DNA of 64,000 nt from Phycisphaerae bacterium (GTDB lineage: Bacteria; Planctomycetota; Phycisphaerae; Sedimentisphaerales; Anaerobacaceae), in assembly GCA_028714255.1 (NCBI GenBank), contig JAQTMR010000001.1:369376-433375 (forward strand), in the 5' to 3' direction. The position numbers and the translations under genes were made by a program. The notes beneath the pieces are model-generated. The model worked only from the letters and a program-made list of their open reading frames with translations. It had not been told where the DNA came from and did no database searches. Of the stretch, positions 8,355-17,924 are shown one piece after another. The first letter of the stretch is position 1, and every line of letters begins with the position of its first letter.

Positions 8355-9106
8355 AGGGTATTAGTTTAAGCCTTGGTGGATAATTTGCAAGAGGCATTTG
8401 CATTGACTATTTTCGATTTTCGATTGACTAAGAGTTAAGATTGCCACGGCCTTCCCTTCGACAGGCTCAGGGCAGGCGGCCTCGCAATGACGGGGAATGG
8501 ATTCCTCCTCCTTCGACAGGCTCAGGACAGGTTGCACAGATTTTTTTGGCCACAAAAGGAAGTAAAAGATACAAATAAAATTAACCACGGATTAGCACGG
8601 ATTTACACGGATTTTTTAGACGCTGATTACGCAGATTGCGCAGCAAAGTTTAGCCACAGAGATCGCAAAGGGACACAGAGAGAAGAAAATCAAAAATTAA
8701 AAATCAAAGAGAAAAAATACAGAGCAGAAGTTAAAATGTTTTTTCGACAGCCACAATGTTCCCTATTTCATCCTGCAAAACTGGATTCCCGTTTTCACGG
8801 GAATGACAAAACGTTGTCGTGCCGACGACGGTTAAACGGTAATGGATTCCCGCGTTTGCGGGAATGACAAGCAGGAGAAAAGTGACCCCTGGCATAAAGC
8901 CAGGGGCTTTCGGATTTATGGAAACCCCGTCATCCGTCTTCGCCAAGGGCTACGCCGCGACAAGCAAGATGACGGGGCTAACCGTAAAACACAGGGGCAG
9001 TAACAACACAAATATTTGAAGATTGCGGGGTTTGAGTCTGGGGGGTAAAATGCACTTAAACGGGCAAGGAATGTATTGAGGAATAAAGAAAGGCGGTGAG
9101 GAGTTT
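8355..9106. other. Gene-free repeat stretch upstream of the methyltransferase
   Basis: Holds two CTTCGACAGGCTCAGG repeats (8454-8476 and 8510-8531), the second 312-bp direct repeat, two adjacent GGATTCCCG...CGGGAATGAC palindromes (8783-8807 and 8844-8868), a CCCCTGGC-ATAAA-GCCAGGGG hairpin (near 8887-8907) and a CCCCGTCATC...GATGACGGGG stem (near 8924-8978). No credible gene. Confidence 0.75.
8510..8821. repeat. 312-bp direct repeat, copy 2 (upstream side of the methyltransferase)
   Basis: Same length and order as 6453-6764, with differences I count at four positions (for example GGCTCAGG for TGCTCAGG near the start, and TTTTCACGG for TTTGCACGG near the end). It represents the uninserted state at its right end. 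Confidence 0.92.
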
Positions 9107-9580
9107 ATGACAAAATTCGGTTCCGTTAATGAGGTCCTGGAGTTCGCTATAGCCAGGGAGATTGAAGCAAATCTTTTTTATGTAAGATTAGCAGAGATGG
9201 TTAAAAACCCTGAGTTAGTTAAAATCCTCAGCTGTTTGGCCCACGAAGAAGAGGAGCATAAAAAGAAGCTGGAGGCTGTAAAGGCAGGGGAAGCGGCAAT
9301 AGGGGAAGAGGAAATCAGAAACCTGCATATCGCCGACTATCTGCTTGATATCGAGCCGCATCCGGATATGGATTACACTGAGCTGTTTGTAGTGGCGATG
9401 AAAAAGGAGGATTTATCTTATCAGCTTTACACTAACCTGGCAGCAATATCCCTGAAAAAGGATTTGAGGGACACTTTTCTAAAACTGGCACAGGAAGAAG
9501 CAGGACACAAGTCACGATTGGAAGAAAAGTATGACATGGTAAAGTCCGAAGGGGAAAAAGGAGAAAAATCGTGTTTTTGA
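9107..9580 (+). CDS. Ferritin-like (rubrerythrin-type) diiron protein
   Basis: A 157-residue four-helix protein. It has the EIEANLFYVRLAE first helix (Glu18/Glu20), HEEEEHKKKL (Glu47-50, His51), a third-helix Glu near 101 in KKEDLSYQLY, and QEEAGHKSRLEE (Glu130-131, His134), the paired ExxH-type ligands of a diiron site. The C-terminal rubredoxin domain of full rubrerythrins is absent. Such proteins reduce peroxide or store iron in anaerobes and microaerophiles. GGTGAGGAG precedes the ATG. The last 10 bases overlap the cupin gene, so the two form an operon. The exact substrate is unknown. Confidence 0.85.
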   Translation: MTKFGSVNEVLEFAIAREIEANLFYVRLAEMVKNPELVKILSCLAHEEEEHKKKLEAVKAGEAAIGEEEIRNLHIADYLLDIEPHPDMDYTELFVVAMKKEDLSYQLYTNLAAISLKKDLRDTFLKLAQEEAGHKSRLEEKYDMVKSEGEKGEKSCF

Positions 9581-9930
9581 AACGTTTGAAAGATTGCGCA
9601 GAGTTTACGGCTGGTGACGGGTCGATTTTGCGGGAGCTTTTGCATCCCGACAAGGCAGATTTGCAGATTCGTTACAGTCTGGCGCACGCAAAGGTCGCCA
9701 AGGGGCAGAAAACGGCCCCGCATAAGCTTAAAACCAGCGAGGTTTATTACATAATAACGGGGGCGGGCCTGATGCATATAGACGGGGAAGCCTTCGAGGT
9801 CGGGGCGGAGAGCTCTATTTATATACCGCCGGGGGCAAGGCAATATATCGAAAATACGGGGGATGGGGATTTGGAATTTTTGTGCATAGTTGACCCGGCG
9901 TGGCGGAAGGAAGACGAAGAGGTAATATAG
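9571..9930 (+). CDS. Cupin-domain protein with incomplete metal site
   Basis: A 119-residue single beta-barrel cupin. Motif 1 reads APHKLKTSEVYYIITGAG, in which His51 and Glu57 are kept but the second His of HxH is Leu53. Motif 2 reads IYIPPGARQYIEN, in which the usual His is Gln91. Metal binding is therefore doubtful and a sensing or non-catalytic role is possible. It overlaps the ferritin-like gene by 10 bases and is probably co-translated with it. Confidence 0.8.
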   Translation: MFLKRLKDCAEFTAGDGSILRELLHPDKADLQIRYSLAHAKVAKGQKTAPHKLKTSEVYYIITGAGLMHIDGEAFEVGAESSIYIPPGARQYIENTGDGDLEFLCIVDPAWRKEDEEVI

Positions 9931-10006
9931 GGCTGGTAATTTGGGGAAATTTGTTGCAATTTTGCGGTTTGGCGATTAGGATTTGGGCAATTAAAGAAAG
10001 AACTAA

Positions 10007-10342
10007 ATGGCTGAGCCGAGCAGAAATAAGGACAATGGTTCGACAAGCTCACCATCCCGAGCTAAGTCGAAAGAGAAGGGCAAAACCGCTGTCAGCGAAG
10101 AAGTGAGCGATTTTGTTAAGGGGCTGAGCGAGGAGCATCGTATGCTAATTGTCCTGAAGTCGAAGTTGTACGACGGGACGTGGGAGCCGATGCTCGACGA
10201 CCTTCGGAACCGGTTAGACGGCAAGCCATATATATTCAAGCTGGCAAATCGGATACAGGACGATATCGAGCACATCGAGCAGATGGAGGCATTCGAAGCG
10301 GAGCATAAGATTGATTTGGCTGATTATATCGATTGGCCCTGA
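10007..10342 (+). CDS. Small hypothetical protein with repeat-derived N-terminus
   Basis: A 111-residue soluble protein I do not recognise. Residues 1-35 are polar and low in complexity. The GSTSSPSR part is encoded by a GGTTCGACAAGCTCACC copy of the family repeat (10037-10053). Residues 36-111 (EEHRMLIVLKSKLYDGTW, then LANRIQDDIEHIEQMEAF) look like a real small helical domain with balanced composition. The start may lie further in, for example at a later in-frame codon, if the N-terminal part is not translated. It stands between the cupin gene and the beta-propeller gene, 64 bases before the latter. Confidence 0.65.
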   Translation: MAEPSRNKDNGSTSSPSRAKSKEKGKTAVSEEVSDFVKGLSEEHRMLIVLKSKLYDGTWEPMLDDLRNRLDGKPYIFKLANRIQDDIEHIEQMEAFEAEHKIDLADYIDWP

Positions 10343-10406
10343 AGGGGGAAAATTTAGAATTCGGAATTAAGAAGTTTTTTTGGTAATTCAGCGAGGAGAC
10401 AAAAAG

Positions 10407-11498
10407 ATGACAAGATGCAGATTATCAGTGGCGGTGAGTTTTTTGATTTTTAGTTTTGCTGCGGGCATCGCGGCTGCGGATGATTTGCAGCATCTCGTTT
10501 CGCGGGAATTGCTCAAACCGGCCGAGCTGGAGATAGTGTGGGAGAACAAGCTGGCAATAGAAACGGGTGAGAGCCTGGAGCAATTATTTGTTCTTAACAA
10601 TCGTATCTATGGTCTTTCTAACCGGAATTATATAGTCAGTTTGAACAAAAAAACCGGCAACATGATATTCAGCAGATACCTTGCGGACAGGGGTCTTCCT
10701 GTGGTCGGGGTAGGTGTTTATGATGATGAGCTTTTTTCTGTTGCCGGCAACAAGCTGGTTGAAATTGATACGGAATCGGGCGAAGAACTAATCGCAGAGC
10801 GTCTGAAATTTGGCGCAGCTTGTCCGGCAGCCCGTAACAGTTCGTACTTTTATATCGGCGGAACCGATAAGCGGGTACATATATTACGTTCAGAGGACAA
10901 GGTTCAGGCCTTAGAGGTTGCCGCCGAGAACGATTCGGAGATTGTTTCGATAGCAGCCGATGAGGATTCTGCCATTTTTGCGACCAAAGCCGGTAATGTT
11001 GTAAGCATCGCGGCGGATAATTTCAAAAGGAATTGGCAGTTCGTCGCTGCGGGCGGAATTGCCCGGCCGATAGTAAGAGATGCGGATTCGGTATTTGCCG
11101 CCAGTGGGGACACGAATGTTTACAAGCTCGACACAGAGACGGGAAAGCTTATTTGGAAATATCAAGCCGGGGCAATGCTCGAAAGAGGACCTGCGGTGGC
11201 GGGGAAATGCGTTTATCAATACGTCCGCAATGAGGGTTTGTCAGCAATAGATAAGGAAAGCGGCAAGCTGGTATGGCAAATGGCCGAAGGTGTCGATTTA
11301 TTAGCTGAGTCAAACGGCAGAGCTTATGTGATTACGAATGAGGGGACACTGATAGTGATGAACAACAAGAAAGCAAAACAACTGTATTCGGTAGATTTGC
11401 CGGATGTCTCGGTATATGCAGTAAATACGGCGGATTCGAAAATCTATATCGCGGATAAAAGCGGGCGAATCGCCTGTTTGAAGCCTATTGAATGGTAG
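10407..11498 (+). CDS. Secreted PQQ-like beta-propeller protein
   Basis: A 363-residue protein with signal peptide MTRCRLSVAVSFLIFSFAAG cleaved near AAADD. The rest is built of repeated beta-propeller blades of the PQQ/BamB type, for example VYKLDTETGKLIWKYQAG and LSAIDKESGKLVWQMAEG. I chose ATG 10407 because GGAG stands 7 bases before it and the signal peptide begins there; an upstream in-frame ATG at 10380 would put charged residues in front. It probably acts in the periplasm as a scaffold or binding protein. There is no BamB lipobox, so it is not assigned to outer-membrane assembly. Confidence 0.82.
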   Translation: MTRCRLSVAVSFLIFSFAAGIAAADDLQHLVSRELLKPAELEIVWENKLAIETGESLEQLFVLNNRIYGLSNRNYIVSLNKKTGNMIFSRYLADRGLPVVGVGVYDDELFSVAGNKLVEIDTESGEELIAERLKFGAACPAARNSSYFYIGGTDKRVHILRSEDKVQALEVAAENDSEIVSIAADEDSAIFATKAGNVVSIAADNFKRNWQFVAAGGIARPIVRDADSVFAASGDTNVYKLDTETGKLIWKYQAGAMLERGPAVAGKCVYQYVRNEGLSAIDKESGKLVWQMAEGVDLLAESNGRAYVITNEGTLIVMNNKKAKQLYSVDLPDVSVYAVNTADSKIYIADKSGRIACLKPIEW

Positions 11499-11603
11499 TT
11501 CGCCCGCAGTTCGCAGAAGGGTGTTAGTTCGTTGCGTAATCGGGGGGACAGCGACGGCAGATTAAAACTGTAAATCCTCGACAAGGAAGGAGCGCAAGCG
11601 TAA

Positions 11604-13214
11604 ATGGACGTTAAAATCAAGACGGCGTTGATAAGTGTTTCTGAAAAAACGGGCGTTATCAATTTTGCAAAGGCGCTGTGTGAAATGGGGGTCAAGATAA
11701 TCAGCACCGGCGGTACGGCGAAGAAGTTAAGCGAGGCAGGGGTGAGTGTTGTCGGTATCGAGTCGGTTACGGGTTTTCCGGAAATGATGGACGGGCGCGT
11801 AAAGACGCTTCATCCGAAGATACACGGGGCCTTGCTCGGGCTGCGGGACAAAAGCGAGCACAAGGCTGCGATGAAAAAACACGGCATTGAGCCGATAGAT
11901 TTGGTGTGCGTGAATCTTTATCCGTTCGAGGCGACAATCGCCAAGGATGATTGTACGCTGGAGGAGGCGATTGAAAATATAGATATCGGCGGGCCGAGTA
12001 TGATTCGCTCGGCTGCGAAGAACCATAAGTTCGTAACGGTTGTTACCGAGGCTGGGCAGTACGACAAGGTCATCAAGGAAATGAAGGCGAATGACGGGGC
12101 AGTAAGCGAGGAGCTTCGCAGTGATTTCGCAAGGGTCGCGTTCGGGCTGACGGCTTCTTACGACGCGGCGATTGCGAAATATCTCAACGGCAAGGCAAAT
12201 GTACCCTATCCGGAAAGGATTTCAATCGCCCTTCTAAAGAGCAGGGAGCTTCGTTACGGCGAAAACTCGCATCAGAGCGCAGCGTTTTATAAACTGCCGG
12301 CGAGCGGTGAGACATCGGTCGGCAGCGCCGTGATAACAGAGGGCGAAACCGGTATCAGCTTTAATAATCTTCTGGACGCGAACGCGGCTTTCGAGTTGGT
12401 GAAGGAATTCTCCGAGCCTGCGGCGGTCGTAGTCAAGCACCTTAATCCGTGCGGATGCGCGGTCGATGACGATATAACGGTGGCGTACCGCAAGGCGTAC
12501 GAAGGCGATGTTATAAGCGCATTCGGGGGGATTGTCGCGCTGAATAGAGGAGTTGACGCCAAGCTGGCGCAGACGATTATGGAATCATATAGTCTGTTCG
12601 GCAAGGCCAAAGGCGCCAGCGGATTTTTTGCCGAGGTAATTATAGCACCGGCATTCGAGCCTGAGGCAATTGAAATAATCAGGACGTTGAAGAGCTGGGG
12701 CAGCAGGGTCCGGCTGATGAAGACCGCGTCACTCGACAGAGCGAAGATTGACGGTAGCGAGTTCGATGTTCGCTGCGTTATCGGCGGACTGCTTTTGCAA
12801 CAGCGGGATTTGGCGGGGTGGGAACCTGATGCGTTGAAGTACCCGACAAAAGCCAAGCCTACAAAACAGCAGCTTGAGGATTTGCGGGTTGCGTGGCTCG
12901 CGGCCAAGCATACCAAAAGCAATACGATTGTATTGGTTAAGGACAGAAAGATTTTAGGGGTCGGGGCGGGGCAAATGAACCGGGTCGAGTCAGGACTGAT
13001 TGCATTTCGGCACGCAGGCGACGAGGTGAAGGGATGCGTGATGGCATCGGATGCATTTTTCCCGTTCCCTGATAACGTCGAAAACGCAGCGGCGGCAGGC
13101 GTGGCAGCAATAGTTCAGCCTGGCGGTTCTAATAAGGACGATGAAGTAATCGCCTGTGCGGATAAGCACGGAATCGCAATGGTGTTTACAGGAAAAAGAC
13201 ATTTCAAACATTAA
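11604..13214 (+). CDS. purH: Bifunctional AICAR formyltransferase / IMP cyclohydrolase
   Basis: Catalyses the last two steps of IMP synthesis in the cytosol: formyl transfer from 10-formyl-THF to AICAR, then ring closure. The N-terminal MGS-like cyclohydrolase domain shows [26 protein letters not shown] and the family [13 protein letters not shown]. The transformylase domain has [11 protein letters not shown] with the catalytic Lys-His pair, and [10 protein letters not shown]. Its 536 residues are the normal family length. AGGAG lies 11 bases before the ATG. It is followed by an intrinsic terminator shared with the convergent metK. Confidence 0.98.
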   Translation: MDVKIKTALISVSEKTGVINFAKALCEMGVKIISTGGTAKKLSEAGVSVVGIESVTGFPEMMDGRVKTLHPKIHGALLGLRDKSEHKAAMKKHGIEPIDLVCVNLYPFEATIAKDDCTLEEAIENIDIGGPSMIRSAAKNHKFVTVVTEAGQYDKVIKEMKANDGAVSEELRSDFARVAFGLTASYDAAIAKYLNGKANVPYPERISIALLKSRELRYGENSHQSAAFYKLPASGETSVGSAVITEGETGISFNNLLDANAAFELVKEFSEPAAVVVKHLNPCGCAVDDDITVAYRKAYEGDVISAFGGIVALNRGVDAKLAQTIMESYSLFGKAKGASGFFAEVIIAPAFEPEAIEIIRTLKSWGSRVRLMKTASLDRAKIDGSEFDVRCVIGGLLLQQRDLAGWEPDALKYPTKAKPTKQQLEDLRVAWLAAKHTKSNTIVLVKDRKILGVGAGQMNRVESGLIAFRHAGDEVKGCVMASDAFFPFPDNVENAAAAGVAAIVQPGGSNKDDEVIACADKHGIAMVFTGKRHFKH

Positions 13215-13231
13215 GATTCAAACGAAAGCAT

Positions 13232-13263
13232 AAAAAAAGCCCGACGGATGTCGGGCTTTTTTT
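13232..13263. terminator. Bidirectional intrinsic terminator between purH and metK
   Basis: A-tract, stem AGCCCGAC-GGAT-GTCGGGCT, T-tract: symmetrical, so it can stop both converging transcripts. Confidence 0.93.
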
Positions 13264-13292
13264 GTGACGATTTTTTAGCTGCTTTATTTCTG

Positions 13293-14495
13293 TTATAAGC
13301 CGGCGGCTTTGCGGAGTTTTTTGACCATATCGGTTTTTTCCCAAGTGAAGATGGCACCTTTTCTTCCGAAATGTCCGCCATGGGCGGTTTCTGAGTAAAT
13401 TGGCCTTGCGAGTTTCAAATGAGCAATCATAGTCTTGGGCGTCAGAGGGAAAATTTTACTAATGATTCGGCTGATTTTATTTTCGCTGATTTTGGCGGTG
13501 CCGTAGGTGTTAACATAAATCGAAAGCGGATTAGCATAGCCAATTACATAGGAGAGCTGGATTTCGCAGCTATCGGCGAGTCCTGCGGCGACGACATTTT
13601 TGGCGATGTACCGTGCCATATAGCTTGCGGTCCTGTCAACCTTCGAGGGGTCTTTTCCGCTGAATGCTCCTCCGCCGTGATGTCCCCTTCCGCCGTAGGT
13701 ATCAACGATGATTTTTCTACCGGTCAGGCCGCAATCACCCTTTGGACCTCCTGTTACGAATCGGCCTGTCGCGTTGATGTGGAATATAGTCTTTTTGTCA
13801 ACCAAGCGTTTCGGCAGGACGGGCAGGACGACTTTATCGATGATTTGCTTGCGCAGTTGTTTGTAGGCAATATCAGGTGAGTGCTGCGTAGCGATAACAA
13901 CGGTGTGGATTCGTTTTGGTTTGTCGTTTTCATATTCGACGGTAACCTGGCTTTTCCCATCGGGGCGAAGCCAGGGCAGTTTGCCGGTCTGGCGTATTTT
14001 TTCGAGCCTAAGAGTCAACAGATGCGCGAGCTGGATTGGCATCGGCATAAGTTCAGGTGTTTCTTTACAGGCGTATCCGAACATCAGTCCCTGGTCGCCT
14101 GCACCCTGCTCTTTGTGAAGTCCCGTGCCTTCTGTAACGCCCTGCGAGATATCGGGGCTTTGTTTATCGATACAGACTGAAACGGCGCAGTTTTCATAGT
14201 CGAAGCCCATAGCAGGGTCGATGTATCCGATTTTCTTTATCGTATCCCTGACGATTGTCGGGATGTCAACGATTGCTTTGGTGGTAATTTCGCCGGCGAC
14301 AATAACCATATCGTTTTTTACCATTGTTTCACAAGCGACCCTGCTTTTGGGGTCCTTTGCGAGCATAGCGTCAAGGATGGCGTCAGAAACGCAGTCTGAA
14401 ACCTTGTCGGGATGGCCCATGGTGACTGACTCGCTGGTGTAAAGATACCTGCCGGTATCGCAATTAGGATTGCGGTAAATAGATTTTCTTGCCAT
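13293..14495 (-). CDS. metK: S-adenosylmethionine synthetase
   Basis: Makes SAM from methionine and ATP in the cytosol. It shows the methionine/ATP site [15 protein letters not shown] near the N-terminus, [12 protein letters not shown] in the middle, and the P-loop-like [14 protein letters not shown]. Its length of 400 residues is typical. It is read away from purH and only 30 bases separate it from the DUF547 gene upstream, so no SAM riboswitch can fit in between and it may be co-transcribed with that gene. Confidence 0.98.
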   Translation of the reverse strand: MARKSIYRNPNCDTGRYLYTSESVTMGHPDKVSDCVSDAILDAMLAKDPKSRVACETMVKNDMVIVAGEITTKAIVDIPTIVRDTIKKIGYIDPAMGFDYENCAVSVCIDKQSPDISQGVTEGTGLHKEQGAGDQGLMFGYACKETPELMPMPIQLAHLLTLRLEKIRQTGKLPWLRPDGKSQVTVEYENDKPKRIHTVVIATQHSPDIAYKQLRKQIIDKVVLPVLPKRLVDKKTIFHINATGRFVTGGPKGDCGLTGRKIIVDTYGGRGHHGGGAFSGKDPSKVDRTASYMARYIAKNVVAAGLADSCEIQLSYVIGYANPLSIYVNTYGTAKISENKISRIISKIFPLTPKTMIAHLKLARPIYSETAHGGHFGRKGAIFTWEKTDMVKKLRKAAGL

Positions 14496-14525
14496 TTGAA
14501 ATTTGTCCTTTCAACAATTTATCGA

Positions 14526-15461
14526 TTAAAACTGATTGTTCCCAAGAGACGAACTATCGTTGATGTTCCAATTATAAGTCATATATTTAACAGAATAATT
14601 TTCTATTTCAAGGAAAGATTTGTCCTGAGCGGAGATATAATTTGCGGCGAAGTTCAGGACTGCCCGGACGGAGGGCTGCTGGTCTTTGAATTTTTTGTCT
14701 GTTCCGTATTTGCTTAAAAAGGCATTTCCAAACCATGACGGGTGAAAAATGGCGGAAAGATAAACTACGCTATTTTCCCTGTCTATCCTGAATGCGAGCG
14801 GGCTAGACAAGAATTTTCTGGCCTGGTTGTCGAGCTGCTGATACAGGCGACGTCCGTAATAGGGCTCATTTCGTAAAGGCGGGCCGGAGATGCTGGCATA
14901 AGCTATGGCCAGGAATATCCGAGGCTCGTCAAATTCCTTACTGAAAAGGCGCTGTTCGATTTCCTTAAGTGTAAATTCCTCGTTCATTACGATGAATTTG
15001 TATTCGTCCCATATACCTCTGATGTGCCTGATGCTCTCAGGTCCCCAAAAAACACGAAGAATTCGCTGTGACTCGATGGGATAGTTGTCGCAAATTATTT
15101 TGAGCATTTTTACGTTATACGCGTTAAGCCAGAAAGCGATTTTATCCTCTTTCGACCAGGAATTGTAAAGGTTCGGGTCGAGGCTGGAAAAAACATCCAA
15201 GATTCGATTAATTTCAGGTTTTTCCGATTTGAGCTTTCTATAATCCACCATTCCCCTGCCGTCAACGCAGCTTTTCAGAACGTCGGTATATCTTCCATCG
15301 CAAGAAACCGTTGACTGTTCAAGAGGCAGCGACGAAGGATTCGAGCAGCCAGTAATAAGAATCAATACCACCGGCAAGGTTATAAAGGCCGAGAGATTAA
15401 GGGCCTTAAAACCGGCGGTTTTTGGTTTTTCGTATCCGGCAGTTCGTTTTGTGAAAGCCAT
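14526..15461 (-). CDS. DUF547-family lipoprotein
   Basis: A 311-residue predicted lipoprotein: hydrophobic leader and lipobox LITGC with Cys39. The leader is longer than usual, so a later start is possible. The body shows DUF547 features: VDYRKLKSEKPEINRIL, then KIAFWLNAYNVKMLKIICDN, then AIAYASISGPPLRNEPY. DUF547 is widespread in Gram-negative bacteria with no agreed function; the conserved Asn/His/Cys positions suggest an enzyme, but SISGPPL here stands where many members have a Cys. It sits between mscS and metK on the same strand. Confidence 0.82.
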   Translation of the reverse strand: MAFTKRTAGYEKPKTAGFKALNLSAFITLPVVLILITGCSNPSSLPLEQSTVSCDGRYTDVLKSCVDGRGMVDYRKLKSEKPEINRILDVFSSLDPNLYNSWSKEDKIAFWLNAYNVKMLKIICDNYPIESQRILRVFWGPESIRHIRGIWDEYKFIVMNEEFTLKEIEQRLFSKEFDEPRIFLAIAYASISGPPLRNEPYYGRRLYQQLDNQARKFLSSPLAFRIDRENSVVYLSAIFHPSWFGNAFLSKYGTDKKFKDQQPSVRAVLNFAANYISAQDKSFLEIENYSVKYMTYNWNINDSSSLGNNQF

Positions 15462-15627
15462 TTTACCTTCCGAAATTCAACTGTGTTCAAGTCCCTGAAC
15501 ATTACGCAAAACGGTATATTAATAATTTCTGCCTGGTTTTTACAGAGAAAAAATAATTTTGGGAGTGTTATCTCAACCTTTGAGGACGGTTAAAGGGATT
15601 ATATCGCCACGTATTCCATAGAACCGC

Positions 15628-16674
15628 CTATTCATTAGGGAGCTGCTGCAGGGAGGCACGCAGTTTTGGCAGGCTTTGGGGGTAATTTTTCTGTATAAAT
15701 TCGACTATTTTTTCCCTAACGTGGCAGCGCAGAGTCCATGCAGTCGAGGCATCGGAAGCACTCATCAGTGCCCTTATTTCGAGCGTGCGTTCGGAGGTGT
15801 TTGTTACCTGCAGGACACAAACCTTGCCATCCCATAGCTGCGAATCCTTCAGGATTTTTTGAAGCTCGGTCCTGACGGCTTCAAGGGGGATTGTGTAATC
15901 AACATAAATATATACAGTTCCGAGTAAATCGGCGGTGACCCGAGTCCAATTTTGGAAAGGTTTTTCGATGAAATAAGTAACCGGCACAATTAAGCGTCTC
16001 TGGTCCCAGATTTTGACAACGACGTAGGTCAAAGTAATTTCTTCGATTCTGCCCCATTCGTTTTCCACGATAACTACATCATCGAGTCGAATCGGCTGAG
16101 TAAAAGCTATCTGAAGGCCGGCGATGAAAGTTCCGATTGTTCTCTGGGCGGCCATGCCGACAACTATGCCGATAATTCCGGCCGAGGCCAGGATAGTTGT
16201 CCCGAACTGGCGGACTTTTTCGAATGTCATCAGCATAGAGCCGAGGGCCAAAATACAGACTATGATAATTACTATTCGCTTTAGGACAGCCATTTGCGTA
16301 TGGATTTTCCTGGCCCGGAGGTTGTCTTTTGCAGTGACATCAAAACGGCTAATGATATATCCATCCAAGATGTAAACCGTCTTTACGAGCAGCAGTGAAA
16401 CCAGACCTATGAAAAAGAAACTAAGAACATGCTTGACGACGGGGACATATTTTTCCGGTATCGCGAAGGGCAGAGCCAAGCGAGCGACAAAAAGTATCAC
16501 AATCCACTGCAGCGGCCGATAGCAATACTTAATACACAGGTCGTCGACAACACTTTTAGAGTGTTTCACCATTGCGAGCAGGATTCTGTAAACAAGCAAA
16601 TGGCCTATTATGCCTGCCAGGAGAAGAGTCCCCATAAACCAAAGAGCCCAATCGTTTATTTGCAGTTCATTCAT
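15628..16674 (-). CDS. MscS-family mechanosensitive channel
   Basis: A 348-residue inner-membrane protein. Hydrophobic helices near residues 12-32, 50-70 and 82-105 are followed by a pore helix region around GIIGIVVGMAAQRTIGTFIAG, the Gly/Ala-rich TM3 of MscS, and the beta-domain start QPIRLDDVVIVENEWGRIEEI. The rest is the cytoplasmic cage. It releases solutes on hypo-osmotic shock. It lies next to two trehalose-synthesis genes on the same strand, which fits an osmotic-stress group. Confidence 0.9.
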   Translation of the reverse strand: MNELQINDWALWFMGTLLLAGIIGHLLVYRILLAMVKHSKSVVDDLCIKYCYRPLQWIVILFVARLALPFAIPEKYVPVVKHVLSFFFIGLVSLLLVKTVYILDGYIISRFDVTAKDNLRARKIHTQMAVLKRIVIIIVCILALGSMLMTFEKVRQFGTTILASAGIIGIVVGMAAQRTIGTFIAGLQIAFTQPIRLDDVVIVENEWGRIEEITLTYVVVKIWDQRRLIVPVTYFIEKPFQNWTRVTADLLGTVYIYVDYTIPLEAVRTELQKILKDSQLWDGKVCVLQVTNTSERTLEIRALMSASDASTAWTLRCHVREKIVEFIQKNYPQSLPKLRASLQQLPNE

Positions 16675-16699
16675 CGCCAGATATCCACCATTTTTTTAT

Positions 16700-17908
16700 T
16701 TAATTGATTAGAGAATTCAACATATACAGGTAGTCGGAAAGCAAACGAGTTATTAAGAATTTCTCTCTGACCGTTTCTTTCGCTTTATTCCCCAGATTTT
16801 CGTTTTCTTTAGGATTTTTCAACAGGTGTATGATTCTATCAGCAAAACCTTTGTTATCCTGCGGTTCGAGCAGGAAGCCGTTCTCTCCATCTTCGATTTG
16901 TATAGGTATTCCACCGACGTTGGACGCTACAACAGGCGTTTTCTTCCAAAGCGCTTCGGTTACAGTGAGACAAAAACCTTCCTTGATGGATTTTTGGATT
17001 ATAACTTTGGAATACCTCTGGATTGCATTTACCAAAGTTTCACTATTTCCAACAACGAATAAAATATCGCCTTTTTTGATAAGTTTACCCGCCTTGCGCT
17101 TAACCTTGTTGTACATCCTCATTCCTTCGGGGTCATCGCTGGCGACATTGTAGCAGAAAACCAATCTGCAATCCACTTTTGCCTTAACCATATTGAACAC
17201 ATCTATCACGCCTTCCGGGTCCTTCCATGGGTCAAGGCGGGAGACCTGAGTAATTATCGGTTTATCGGTGGGTATGGCGGCTGCGGTTATTTGCTCAAGA
17301 ATGGCTTTCTCGCTGATGTCCCTGTTTTTCCGGCTAAGCGGATTAATGGCAGGGAACATAAGTCTCTGGTCCACGGGCAGGTCTTTTTTGACATACTTTT
17401 CGCTCGAAAAGACAACCTGGTCGTATTTAAGTAAAAAGCCTTTCATAAAATCCCATAGCTGTGTGTGCGGCTCGGTCAGGTCTATATGACATCGCCAAAT
17501 CCAGGGTTGGCTTTTTCTATAATATTTTATCAGCGAAAGCGGCTGAGGGTCGTGGATGATGACGCAATCATGGTCAAGATGTGTAAACTTTGCGAAATTT
17601 TCATTTACCTGTAGGTATGTTTGTTTCTTTTTTTCGGAAAAAGTCATCGGTGCGCCCTGAAGGGCGTTGTGAAAGCCTTTTGTAATTTCAAAAAACTCCT
17701 GGCTGCCGTGCAGGATTCTCCAGCCTGCGTTTAAGCCAACGTCGTTCATCAGTAAGACAAGAGAATAGAGAATCTCGGCAACGCCTCCACCCTGATATGT
17801 GGCGTTGAGATGGACAATATGCTTGCCGTAAAGTTTTCTGGCTCTGGCGTAAATGTTGGCTAATATTTCGTCGGACACTAAATGGCGAAAATCTTCAAGA
17901 CTTAACAT
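16700..17908 (-). CDS. GT4 glycosyltransferase, TreT-like trehalose synthase
   Basis: A 402-residue GT-B enzyme. NATYQGGGVAEILYSL near residue 38 is the nucleotide-sugar loop typical of the TreT/trehalose phosphorylase branch, ILHGSQEFFEITKGFHNALQG follows (split here over residues about 65-85), and the C-terminal half has the donor site KEGFCLTVTEALWKKTPVVAS with the E-x7-E pattern. TreT joins a nucleotide-activated glucose to glucose to give trehalose. It lies 16 bases after the OtsA-OtsB fusion, so both are one operon. Donor specificity cannot be told from the sequence. Confidence 0.85.
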   Translation of the reverse strand: MLSLEDFRHLVSDEILANIYARARKLYGKHIVHLNATYQGGGVAEILYSLVLLMNDVGLNAGWRILHGSQEFFEITKGFHNALQGAPMTFSEKKKQTYLQVNENFAKFTHLDHDCVIIHDPQPLSLIKYYRKSQPWIWRCHIDLTEPHTQLWDFMKGFLLKYDQVVFSSEKYVKKDLPVDQRLMFPAINPLSRKNRDISEKAILEQITAAAIPTDKPIITQVSRLDPWKDPEGVIDVFNMVKAKVDCRLVFCYNVASDDPEGMRMYNKVKRKAGKLIKKGDILFVVGNSETLVNAIQRYSKVIIQKSIKEGFCLTVTEALWKKTPVVASNVGGIPIQIEDGENGFLLEPQDNKGFADRIIHLLKNPKENENLGNKAKETVREKFLITRLLSDYLYMLNSLIN

Positions 17909-17924
17909 ATTACCTCCTTAAATA

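Noticed and set aside
14496..14525. SAM riboswitch before metK
   Set aside because: Only 30 bases separate metK from the upstream gene; no aptamer fits.
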